The notes under the pieces are model-generated. The model saw only the letters and a list, made by a program, of their open reading frames with translations. It searched no databases and had not been told where the DNA came from. A program made the position numbers and the translations under genes. DNA of 64,000 bases from Liolophura sinensis. Lineage: Eukaryota > Mollusca > Polyplacophora > Chitonida > Chitonidae. Shown here one piece after another: positions 33,172 through 43,780 of the stretch; within the stretch, counting starts at the first letter, position 1; each line of letters opens with the position of its first letter. The stretch covers positions 21,519,501-21,583,500 of the forward strand of contig NC_088303.1 of NCBI RefSeq assembly GCF_032854445.1, given 5' to 3'.

Positions 33172-33537
33172 GTGAGTGAGTGAGTGCTTGGGGTTTAACG
33201 TCGTACTCAACAATTTTTCAGTCATATAACGACGAAGGAATCATTAGGGTGCATGCACGTGTAATGTGCCTCCTTGTTGCAGGACGGATTTCCACCGCTC
33301 TTTTATTTAGTGCTGCATCACTGAGACGACTTACCGAAGGCAAGTAAGCCGCCCCGCCCGAGCCATTATACTGATAAGGGTCAACCAGTCGTTGCACTAT
33401 TCCCCTTCATGCTGAACGCCAAGCGAGGAAGTTACAACTTCCTCTTTTAAAGTCTTAGGTGTGACTCGACCAAGGATTGATCCTGGATCTACCGGTCCCG
33501 AAGCGGCCGCTCTACCAACTGTGCTATCCGGGCCGGT
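33172..33537 (-). mobile_element. SINE family 2, full-length, tRNA-derived
   Basis: 366 bp in minus orientation. The head (33537 leftward) reads GGCCCGGATAGCACAGTTGG, a tRNA 5' end with an A-box; the B-box-like GGATCAATCC follows. The body has 'ggaagttgtaacttcctcg' and 'gcgagccattatactg'-type blocks shared with 60747-61085 and 15739-15940. The 3' tail is (ACTC)n after 'gacgttaaaccccaag'. A perfect 13-bp target duplication (33159-33171 / 33538-33550) shows insertion into the old element's gag region. Confidence 0.93.
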
Positions 33538-33550
33538 CTTTCTAAAAAGA
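33538..33550. repeat. Target-site duplication of SINE family 2 (right)
   Basis: CTTTCTAAAAAGA is identical to 33159-33171. Confidence 0.9.
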
Positions 33551-34000
33551 CAGAAAAAGCCTTTCTACATCTTTATCATTAAATTTGGGCACTAACCAAG
33601 TGTCTTAAGCCAAATCAAATCCTTGGTGACTAACAGCTTCATTATCAATACTTTTACCCTGGAGTTCCTTCATTTTGAACAACTGTTCTTACTCTAACTA
33701 TTTCTCTATCTCTTCCTTCACTAACTCAAACTCTCATTCTCTTTCACTTTCTCTTTCGCTCTCTCTTTCTCTTTCTTCCTTTTCTAACTTAATCCTTTAA
33801 ACCATATCTAACTGAAGCTTAATCAACTCAATATCAACACTTTGGCCTGTAATATGTAAAGTGGTACCTAAATCCAAGTGCTTGCTAATACCTCCAACAT
33901 TTCAGCTTTTCTTAGACTCTGGCTTAAGTCTGATTCAAACTTGTTGGATGTTTTCCTAAAATCTGCCATTTCTGAGCTCAGACGGTTTCAGGCCGCATGA
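33551..34000 (-). pseudogene. Old element: gag N-terminal, charged coiled-coil-like
   Basis: The minus strand of the CT-rich stretch 33690-33790 encodes a Lys/Glu/Arg-rich, coiled-coil-like segment, followed downstream by broken frames. Assigned to gag by position; no single long frame survives. Confidence 0.45.
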
Positions 34001-35331
34001 AAAGCGCTCTGTCTCAACCCGAGGTGTGGGTATATCCGTGCGCCGATAGGACCTCATTTCCTGAGGAGCGGCTCAACCCGCATATGACAAAACTTCTCAT
34101 TGGGTGCATATTTTGCTTTCAAATGTTTTTTCAAGTATAAATCAATCAAAACATACCTGGCTTGATGTCCTAGGCTTGTATTTACTAATATTTTGGCGGT
34201 TTTATTGGCTTGAATGCATAACCACAACAAAAATTAGAACCTATTTTTCGAGTGGCACACACTTGAGTGTCAACACGTCTTGTTAGCAAAGAGAGCGAAG
34301 AAGAGGATTGTTTAGGCTTCACAACCGTCTGTTGCCAGGGAATGTTACACTGAATCAGATATTAGTGTATCAGAAAGTGAATCTGATGACGATGACATTG
34401 TTTTGTTTTGTGTTTACCATTTATTCTGAAAGGAGTGTGTAGGTCTGACCTCAATATCACTGACCAATGATTCTGTCTCGCTGTGTCACGTGACAGAATT
34501 TAGGGCAACTACTGACCAATGAACAACGGGTGCCTTCGGCGACAAAATGTTTTCGTAATTTTGCTAGCTGAAGTGAGAAAACAACTGACTATAGTACGGC
34601 TCTATTCAATACTTCAACAAACCCACGATAAATAACAGGTTTCTCTGTATTTCCTCAAAGTTTGATGACTTAGAAACACATAATTTTATTCAGAAGAGCG
34701 GAATTCGCGTATCATCATCTCCAAAATTACGATACTTTTTGCTGGTGTCGCATGTTCTGTGAATGTTCAGTTCGATAATTCCATTTTATAGATGTCTTTA
34801 TGAATGTACGTCCACAAATACACTAATATTTTACAAGATTGCATAAAATAAACATAAATGGCAAAATCCAGCCAGCTTTAGATTGCTAAAATAGAAAAAT
34901 GCTCTGCGTCACTCGCTGTTACAGTATAAGCTCACACAGATTCGAATAAGGCCGTTTAGGCTTTTCGCTGACGTCTGCTCGGGCGGAAGGCAAGTACCGC
35001 TACAGCCCGCCGCTGTACTGGCGGCTGCAGCGGGCTGTCGGCGTCAATGAGTTAACAACTGACAAATCCTCATAGGAATGAATCTACATTAAATTCCTCA
35101 GCAATAATGACACTATATAGTGTAAAAAAAGAAATTATATAAATAGTTGTACAAAATGTGAATCTCTGTTTAATCCAAAGCAGGAAGCAAAACAGCGCTA
35201 AACAAGCTGACAGTTAACGTGCTAGAATCGAGCACAAGCAGGTTTTAGTTCGGGGACAAGCCCCCAATATGCAAAGGTACCACTATCGGATGAGTAAAGA
35301 TGAGTAACAACTGGCTTGTTTAAGTCTCAGA
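34001..35331 (-). other. Leader of the old element, or an unrecognised insertion
   Basis: About 1.3 kb between gag and the 5' LTR with no recognised coding domain. It holds a GC-rich hairpin (35002-35038) and two 'ctgaccaatga' motifs near 34463 and 34511. It is long for a leader, so an additional insertion is possible, but no terminal repeats or target duplications were identified. Confidence 0.4.
35002..35038. repeat. GC-rich imperfect hairpin
   Basis: ACAGCCCGC (35002-35010) pairs with GCGGGCTGT near 35030-35038, with further inner pairing and a small bulge. Its GC content contrasts with AT-rich flanks. Confidence 0.6.
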
Positions 35332-36261
35332 TGAGTGATAGGCCTTACACAAGATCAAACAAAGAAACGCGAAGACGCTTAAATAAGTTCAATACATATA
35401 TTTTAACGAAATAGACAAATAATACAACTGACAATGATATACAAAACAATACAAATAATTACAAATAATTAGCCTCTTACGGCGTCCAATTCCGGATGGA
35501 ATATCCCGGCTTCCAAAGGCCAATCAGTCCACGTAAATATAGAATCCACAGTTAAGATGAATTCCTCAATCTACGGATGACAACCCGATGGGGTGGTTTA
35601 TTCTCCAACTACCTGTGAATGTGTAACTTCTCAGGGCGGACGGGTTGACAATAGTGTCCGTGATGCTCAGCTGTCGATGTATGTTTTACTCCTCGGAAAT
35701 ATACACAAAGTTACTTTCAGGGTAAACTGGGATGAAATGTACATCATGGCATAAAGAGACCATGAGCAATACAAGCTCCAAAATAACGTCTCAAACAATA
35801 GCAAGTGGCGAAAAACAAGCTCACAAAGCGCTCTGTGCAGAAAATGGAGTACAAATGATGACTGTCGAATGACGTGCAAGCCGATGTCTCCAAACCCAGC
35901 AAAACCCTTCACAGTGAATGACAGTAAATATGACTGCTCTCAAATGGCCTTGAGTAAATGACTGCTTTCAAGTGGATTTGAATGAATGACTGAGAGCTTC
36001 ACAACTCCGTCGCTCATATCTATAGACAAACGTAAAAGAAAATTCTAGATGGTTTGACTGTAAAGATGTTTACAACACCGATACATATTTCAAGAATGTA
36101 TACCATGTGTACAATAACACTAAACTCATAAACTCGAGAACGCTCGATTGAATTACAGTGCCTGTTATAACTTACACAGAGAGACAAATGTAGGTAAGAC
36201 ACTGACAAATGGAAAAAATAAAGAAAATATAATACAATGTTTAAAGACGGTGTTCGTAACA
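35332..36261 (-). repeat. 5' LTR of the old Ty3/gypsy element
   Basis: About 930 bp, ending GTAACA at 36261. It pairs with 17812-18414, and contains 369 bp (35674-36042) absent from the 3' LTR, including imperfect repeats of 'aaatgactg'. The inner boundary is uncertain by a few bases; no TGG primer-binding start was seen at the expected place. Confidence 0.83.
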
Positions 36262-39196
36262 CTTCTGTGATTTATGTAGAGCATTTCACTTTTTTTTTTT
36301 AACTTTTCAGTCTTGATACAGTTCAGAAAATCCTATCCAAAACGTCTTGTTGGATGAAGATGTTTTATTGGCTTCACCGAAAGAGCTCAAAGTACACCAC
36401 ATCTAGGAAAATCCCTGTTTATTGACGTTTTCTCCCCAGGAACAATATACCACGTCATGTATTTAGCTTTCGGAAGTTTTTGTGTTTGATTTTGTTTGTA
36501 TTTAAGGCTTTTTTCATTTGTTAATGTGATGTAAGTATTGTTAATCTTCACTGTTTTTAGGATTTCATTTAAACTGAATCTAGAATTAAGAGGGCGAAAC
36601 TATTTGTGAGTCTTGACCTTCACGAAAATCATTAGAGTATTTAATGCATGTAATGTATAAAACTGTTTGCTCTCAACAGAAAGTCAAACGAAGTTAGGGA
36701 AGACCATTTATCACTTGTGAGAGTCAAATGTAACTGTTTCTACTATATTCTCACAGATTAAGTTTTATATTTACATTTCAAATAGTTTATTCTCCAAAAC
36801 CTATTAGAAAATGACTTCGACTGAACAGTCATTCAGCATCTGGAATATCCCAGATACATGATTGAATCCGAGCTTCATTTTTGCCATCAATTTCTTAACA
36901 AGTTAAAAACTTTCTGCTCTGAATTTTTGAAATCTAATTTTCAATTCTGATGAAATCTTTGTTGCAGTCTTTGAAAATTGCTTGACTTTTTTCTTGCGGA
37001 ACGTCAACCAGGATTGATGGTGGAAATAACATTAAATCCATCTCTAAAGATTAAAATCACAGGCTTCATGGTTTAGCAATGTTATGGTAACATTCTTTAA
37101 ATTGGCGGTAAATGTTCAGCCAAGAACTCTTTATGCGCATACTGTAGTTCATGTTGCATATTCAGCACTGTAAAGATCAATACAAGAACAGCGAACGTCA
37201 ACGTGGCAATATTTGGTATAATACGGAGAATAGTTTCCTCTGGTTAGCGAATGATTAACTTTATCTTCGCTGTCTGTCTGAATGTGAAATTAGGAATACA
37301 ATGTAATTTTTCTTTAAAATAAATAACAAAAGGGAAAATATAGACGTAGATAGTATACTTCACATCTCATTGAAAAACCCAATCTCAACAGCGGGAGCAT
37401 GAGTCCAATTCCAGTGACAAGCACGAGGCGATAATGGATCAGGGAACTGTCCATCCGTGTCACGTCCATCTGTTATATATGGTAAGAAATACAATAGGCG
37501 TGACTTTTGTTACGTTTACGAAATCAAGGGAACCAAGCTGGTCCAGGAAGGTACAACACTCTTTGGCATTGCCGTCAGTAGGTTTGTTAATCATAATCCC
37601 TCCTAAACCGATGCGATAGTGACTAATTTGCCAAGTAGTTGTCGAAGAAAACTTATAAGAGGCTTTTATGGTGTGTCTCTGACTATGTTTTAAGGGGTTG
37701 GCCTCTTGACAGCCACAGTTTGAGAACTTGAAAGTACACTTCTTGCCTCGAAAAAGAAATTTGTTAAGTGGTTATAAAGGTTAAAGGTGCATTCTCGTGG
37801 ATAACAAAGAGTATAACTGCATCCCCCGTAATACCCCCATACATCTAAACAATTCTGTCACCTATAAGACACGCCAAACACACACCAACAGCATTTCATC
37901 TCAAAAGTGTGTGTATAAATTTGCTATCATTACATAAAAAATAGGTGGATAGCGATTTATTTTTAACGACGCCTGAAATAACTTTTTCAAAGACGTGAAC
38001 CAAACTAAATTTAGGTCAAATAGGCTTAGACTACGCGAAATTAACCACATGGATAACACGAACATGACACGCACGGCTCTAAAACCCGCATGTTTCACTC
38101 AAAGTTACCTTAACTGATTGTAAGGCTTAAAAAGTACAAAAATGTCGCCATAATGTTTATCTTATAAGGATGTGACAGCTCCATTGCTGCTTGTATGTAA
38201 ACCAACTGCTACACCTAGATTGGCATTACCGCAGACAACTTTTTTTTTGACCTTGGGAAGAGGCACGTAACGTTGGCGGTTACTACCAGTAAATGACAGA
38301 CACTTCACAGTATAAGATTGCTGGCTGCATGTGAGACGGGACTAACCGCTAGATGTGGATGACTGCCAACAGATAACGGTCGGTTTGTCATCTTGGAGTT
38401 TCTTCTGTCATAAAATTAACAGACATTCTCTTTGTTGACAAGAAGACGGATGGTGTTGTTGAACTAGATATATAAACGATAATAACAAAATCAAGGTGAT
38501 TTATTTCTTTATTGTACAGTATCATTTTACCATGTCGCTCTAGTATGAACTTATTTTTTTTTATGTGCGTGTCTAAGAATCCTTAAATTCAAAGCATGAT
38601 GACTGGGCAACCTAACGACAAAGAACATTTATACAAAAGTATATATGAATTTTTTGTTACGGAGATGAGCTACAAGATCGCTAGGCGATAATGTTTCATG
38701 AACTGTCAAGGATCACGGAAAATTCACTGATAAACATGATGACCAATACATTTCTCAAGGTCTCAGCGCCAGTAGGATGAGTGGATCATGTATGTGCGAT
38801 GTACCTTGTCCGTCACCGTACATCATTAATTACGGTCGTCCGTAGGTGTGGACGGGTCACTCCTGGCAAGATGCCAAGGACTGGCTCGTCGAATTGTTGA
38901 TGGGTGGCTGAGAGTTGTGCCATGTCTGATCCATCATATCAGTGCCTCAACGTTACAGACATTATGTCTCTCAGGTTACATTTTTCTTTCACAGTAATTG
39001 ATCAGAACTTAAAATGCCAGTGTGTCAAAATTGAGCGTACTTGTCCATGAGGTCAGAATGAGGAAGATTAAAAGCTGTTCTTCAGACACCAAACATAAAA
39101 AATAGGTATGAAGGAGTAAACAAGAGCACATTTGCTTGGCTCTAAGTGATGCAAACCTAGGCAAACAGACAAAAAACACATGTAAGGTCTGACAAA
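36262..39196 (+). repeat. Duplicated host unit (copy Z), main part
   Basis: Continues the unit cut at 17811. Blocks match copy Y in order (see 13382-17600). One frame at 37442-37611 stays open through a GNCPSVSRPSVIYG motif to a TAA. The segment 38780-39000 is the most conserved block, with both copies sharing the same internal TAG. No long intact gene is recognised. Confidence 0.7.
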
Positions 39197-39623
39197 TGTA
39201 GGCTCAATATCTTATGTAAAAATATTTACATGTTAACATGCCGTACTTTTTCTCATATTCGATTTACCTTACAATAATGATAGCAGAAATCTGTAACCGT
39301 CAAGCTGTAGGCTCAATATCTTTAAAAATATTTACATGTTAACATGCAGTACTTTTTCTATTATTTGATTTACCTTACAATAATGATAGCAGAAATCTGT
39401 AACCGTCAAGCTGTAGGCTCAATATCTTTAAAAATATTTACATGTTAACATGCAGTACTTTTTCTAATACTCGATTTACCTTACAATAATGAAAGCAGAA
39501 ATCTGTAACCGTCAAGCTGTAGGCTCAATATCTTTAAAAATATTTACATGTTAACATGCAGTACTTTTTCTCATACTCGATTTACCTTACAATAATGAAA
39601 GCAGAAATCTGTAACCGTCAAGC
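39197..39623. repeat. Tandem repeat, four copies of about 106 bp
   Basis: Four units starting 'tgtaggctcaatatctt' and ending 'gtaaccgtcaagc'. Units 2-4 differ at very few positions, e.g. 'ctattatttg', 'ctaatactcg' and 'ctcatactcg' at one spot. The first unit is slightly longer and more diverged. Confidence 0.92.
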
Positions 39624-39997
39624 TCTGATGTTATCGCCTGCATATAAAATCCCTTGTGATTATGATAAATCAGAATATATATCATTTTAAACCATCAATA
39701 TTTTATTTATTTATTTATCTATCTTTTTTTTTTTTTTTTTTTTGTACGCCACAGCAATCTAGGCTGTGGGAAAACAGAACCAAATCTGTCCGCGGTATGT
39801 AAAATATACCTACATCCTTACTGACAGGACCAGCCCATGATTATATGACTAAAACGTCACAACCGGCAGACAGACAGAGCCAGGACAGACACAAGAAACA
39901 AATATCCATTAAAATTTACAGTAAAACGTGCGCCTCAAAATAGGCGGAACTGCTGAAAACGTGAAGTCATGACACCAGGTCACGAACAATTGCGAGA

Positions 39998-42900
39998 TTA
40001 AAATTGGACAACGGGCCTGCCGTTCCGCAGAACGCAAAGAATAGAATTGCGACACCAGGTGGTCTTGAATGTCGCCAACTTTCCGAGCCTGCGATGCCGT
40101 TCAAAAACAGTCAGCAAGTGGTACTGCAGGTCCCTGTGGAAAAGGCTGGGCACCACCTTAAGATGGTCGATCACGTGATTGTGTGCTACCACGTAGCACC
40201 GATGCCTCCAAATTGACCAGATACAAAGAAACACCTGATCTCTGACGACCTGTTTCAATGAAGGCGGCACTTGTCTCAAGTCCCCCCACAACACATCTTC
40301 CAGGCTTAACGAGAACCCTCGTCCGAGGAGGCGCCCAATTGTCCGTTCCAACATCTGCCACATGCTGGACGCAACCGGGCAATGCCACACAAGGTGTTCT
40401 ACGGTCTCCTCTTGAGACGAGCACAAAGGACAGTCGGCAGATGCAGGCAGTCCTGCTCGGACTAACTTATGCCCGACCCACCACTGTCTGTGCCACAGCA
40501 GCCAAACAGCCTCCTTAGCTCGGTTGTCTACCCCAGACTTCCAGAGCGCTAAAAACAAGTTCCTCCAGGACGATGGCACCGAACCCAACTGTTGCCACTT
40601 CTGGACTCCGGCGGGGGTTACGTCGTTGTCCACCAGAAGGATCTGATACCATCTCCTGGAGGAAAGCTAAGAAAGGTCCTGTTGATTAACTTGATACCTC
40701 GTCCGGCTGGGATTCGTGACAGTATCCGGCAGATTGAACCATGCCTTCGGTATTGCCCTTCGCACAGCTGCTAGGTGACGCCAATTGACAGACTCCAGGA
40801 CCAGCCACACTCTGGTGCCTCCATCCACAGCAACCGACAATCGCCGGAAACTGGGCGTGGCCGTCTTACCAGGCATCAAGGGTCTTCCACCCTCTCCCAA
40901 AATTAGGGGATTTCCATACAAAGGTTGATCCAGAGCTTCCTGCCACGAAACCGGATCAGCCTCAGTCCGTTTCAGCTTAAAGAAGGTTTTCAGATGGTCG
41001 AAGTACCACCGAGGAAGAGAACTGAAACGCGTTGGAGCTTTAAGCAGCCGGAAAAAATCAACTACAGCGTGGGGTTCACTTTTCGATGCCACAAGCCTCC
41101 GGCCTACCTGAGCCCACCGAGACGAACTCAACATAAGCCGCTCCAAAAAAGCCAGCTTTAAGGACTGAACCTTCTTGGGGATATCTACGAGGCCTAGACC
41201 TCCACTTGCCTTGGGGAGGGTAGAAACATTGGAAGAGACCAGAGGCTTTTTACTCTTCCACAAAAAATCCCGACACATCCCAACTAATGTGTGCTCCTTA
41301 TCCGCCGGCAAGTCAAAAACTGAGGCAACATACCACAATTTCGACATTGCCAGCAAGTTTAATACAAGGACTCGCCCAACAATGCTTAGGCCTCTCTTGC
41401 TCCACCCCTTAAGGGTGCTGCCGACCTTCTGGATGCGGTCATTCCAGCTAACAGAAGCCGCGTTTCTTGCACCTTGTTTTACCCCCAAGAGTTTGACGTG
41501 ATCCTGTGACCATTCAATACCCAAAGGAGTATCAGCACGACCCTTCCAAGCACCCAAGAATAACCCTTTTGACTTGGATCTGTTGACTTTGCAGCCAGAC
41601 GCTTTCTGGTACTTGTTCAAGATCGTCTCAGCAATGTTGAAGTCTTCATCATCTCCCACGAAAAGAGATGCGTCGTCGGCATACTGGGAGATTTTGATCG
41701 GTTCTTCGACATCAGGGACTCTCACTCCCTTCATGTCAGAAGACCTCACAACCACCCCAAGAACCTCTGCGGCCAGAACGTAAAGTAGTGGAGACAGAGG
41801 ACAGCCCTGGCGAACTCCACGCTCGAGGAGAACAGGGTCACCAATAAAACCATTCACCATTACACGACTTACAGGAGACCTGTAAAGAAGCCGGATCCAT
41901 TTACAAAAAACGGGCCCGAACCCCATCCGCTCCAACACTTTGTGCATAAATGCCCATTCCAAACGATCAAAAGCCTTCTCGTTATCAAGGCTTATGATTG
42001 CCGCCTCGATATCCTCGTCTTCGACCAGCTCTATAAGGTCCCGAACAAGGAAGCTGTTGGTGAGGATTGACCTCCCTGGCACAGAACAGGTCTGATCACT
42101 GTGAACAACAAGGCCCATCACTGATCCAAGTCTGCGGGTTAGCGCCTTCGTAATGATCTTATAATCGGCACACAAGAGTGAAATCGGCCTCCAATTCCGC
42201 AGGTCCTCTTTTGGCCCCCGCTTGTGAACGAGCCTGACAAGAGCCTGCTGCACTGAATTGGTTAACTCCCCCTGCTCAAAAGCCTCGTTGGCAACGTCCA
42301 GCAGGATAGGGCCTAGCACATCCCAGAAAGCCAAATACAGTTCGACAGGAAGACCATCGATACCGGGGGACTTGTTCAGCGTCATGGATTTTGCTGCAGA
42401 GTGCAGCTCATCCAAAGTGAACGGCTGTTCACAGATCGCGGCCTCCTGAGGAGGCAAGATCTGGGAGATCTGGGAGATCAACTCCTCCATGCAATTTCTC
42501 TCAACTCCCTCTGAGGTGAAGAGGCTCTGGTAGAAATCGCATGTGGCCTGCAATAAATCCTCGGTGGACCGGACTGAACGGCAATCAGGAGTTGCTACTT
42601 CGCGGATAAGTTTTTCAGTAGCACGCGACTTCTCCAAAGAACAGAAATAGCGAGTGGGGTTCTCGCCTTCCACCTGCCACTTGACTCTGGCACGAACGGC
42701 GGCTGCTTTATAAGCCTGTTGCTCACCAGCCCGCACTTTACGTTTTAGACCTTCCAACAGGTCAACTAGATGGGTCTCCCCATCACTAACTCTTTTAGAG
42801 ACCTTGTTGTAATCCTTTAGGAGTTTACGTTGAGCCCGTTTACGGCGACGTGCCCTAGCCTTACTGTACGACAGTGCCACCCGCTTAAGCCCAGATTTGC

Positions 42901-43773
42901 CTCCTCCCAGAATTTAGCAGCAGACCTAAAAGAATCCCTCTCTGACATCCAAGCGGCAAAATAATCTCGCATGTTCTTATGAAACTCTTCGTCATTCAAA
43001 AGGCTGACGTTGAGCTTCCAGAACCCCGGACCTTTCTCTACCCAATCCCCTGAATCAAATTTGGCTGTGACCATAGTATGATCAGACATGGCAGTGGGTT
43101 AATGACCTGCATGAACCAGATGTCCAAGGAGATCCTTGCTACAATACACTCTATCCAGACGCGAAGAGTGCGCACCAGTTGGCGAGGTCCAAGTGTATTC
43201 ATGGGCATCAGGATGAAGGAACCTAAAAGTATCCGACAGAGAATATGTTTTTATCAAAGTTGCCAAGGGAGCAGTAGACGAATCAGAAGCTACCGCGGCC
43301 GTGCTTCGCCTATCTATTAGGGGATCTAAGACGCAATTGAAATCGCCGGCCAGGAAGACGTTGGTGTTTGAATCACCCAGAACTCTTTCTAGACCTTGGA
43401 AAAACCGACGACGGTCAGGAACATATGTTGGTGCATGTACGGCGACAAACGTAAAATCAAAGCCTGAATACTCCGCCTCAACCTTGACCCAACGACCACC
43501 GGGATCAGTGACAGATGACACTATGGTCTCCGAGGCGAGAAAAGGAGCAAGAAAGACAATAGCCGTGCCCGCTCTATGATTCGAGCCGGAAGAGGAAAAG
43601 ACTTTCCCTTTCACAGCTGTTTCAAACCGGGTTACGTCATTGACGTCAGTAAAATGCGTCTCTTGTAGAAAAGCAACATCTGCTTTTAATGACCTGAAGG
43701 TATGGTCAAGGGAAAATTGCTTCCAGTCCGAAAGTAAACCCTGACAATTTAGAGAGACAACATTCAGAGCCAT
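39998..43773 (-). pseudogene. Tx1-like LINE ORF2: endonuclease-RT (disabled)
   Basis: ORF2 starts at ATG 43773, seven bases after the ORF1 stop. Endonuclease motifs: NVVSLNCQGLL, FLQETHF, AGDFNCVLD, SRLDRVYCS, SDHTMV. An in-frame TAA (43101-43099) splits the endonuclease, a one-base frameshift lies near 42895-42910, and an in-frame TAG sits at 40669-40667. RT motifs: NKSPGIDGLPVELY, NWRPISLL, NEKAFDRLEW, RQGCPLSPLLY, and the catalytic SQYADDASLF. The C-terminal piece (40633-39998) carries CPLCSSQEETVEHLVWHC, a zinc-binding motif of LINE C-termini. Apart from these three lesions the frame is intact over about 1,250 codons. Confidence 0.93.
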
Positions 43774-43780
43774 TATGGAT

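Larger units (their letters stand above)
17812..36261 (-). mobile_element. Old Ty3/gypsy element with integrase upstream of RT (Gmr1-type), nested host of other insertions
   Basis: An LTR retrotransposon read right to left: 5' LTR (35332-36261), leader, gag region (about 34000-32390), protease (DTGAS at 32167-32181), linker, integrase (about 31330-30170), pre-RT linker (30177-29983), [insertion 19738-29982], RT (19737-18899), RNase H (to 18566), G14 polypurine tract, 3' LTR (17812-18414). The domain order PR-IN-RT-RH differs from the usual PR-RT-RH-IN of Ty3/gypsy and matches the Gmr1 group. It is riddled with stops and frameshifts and has a dead RT (HVND at 19310-19321). It contains a younger gypsy element, a LINE inside that, and a SINE. 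No clear target duplication was found. Confidence 0.85.
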
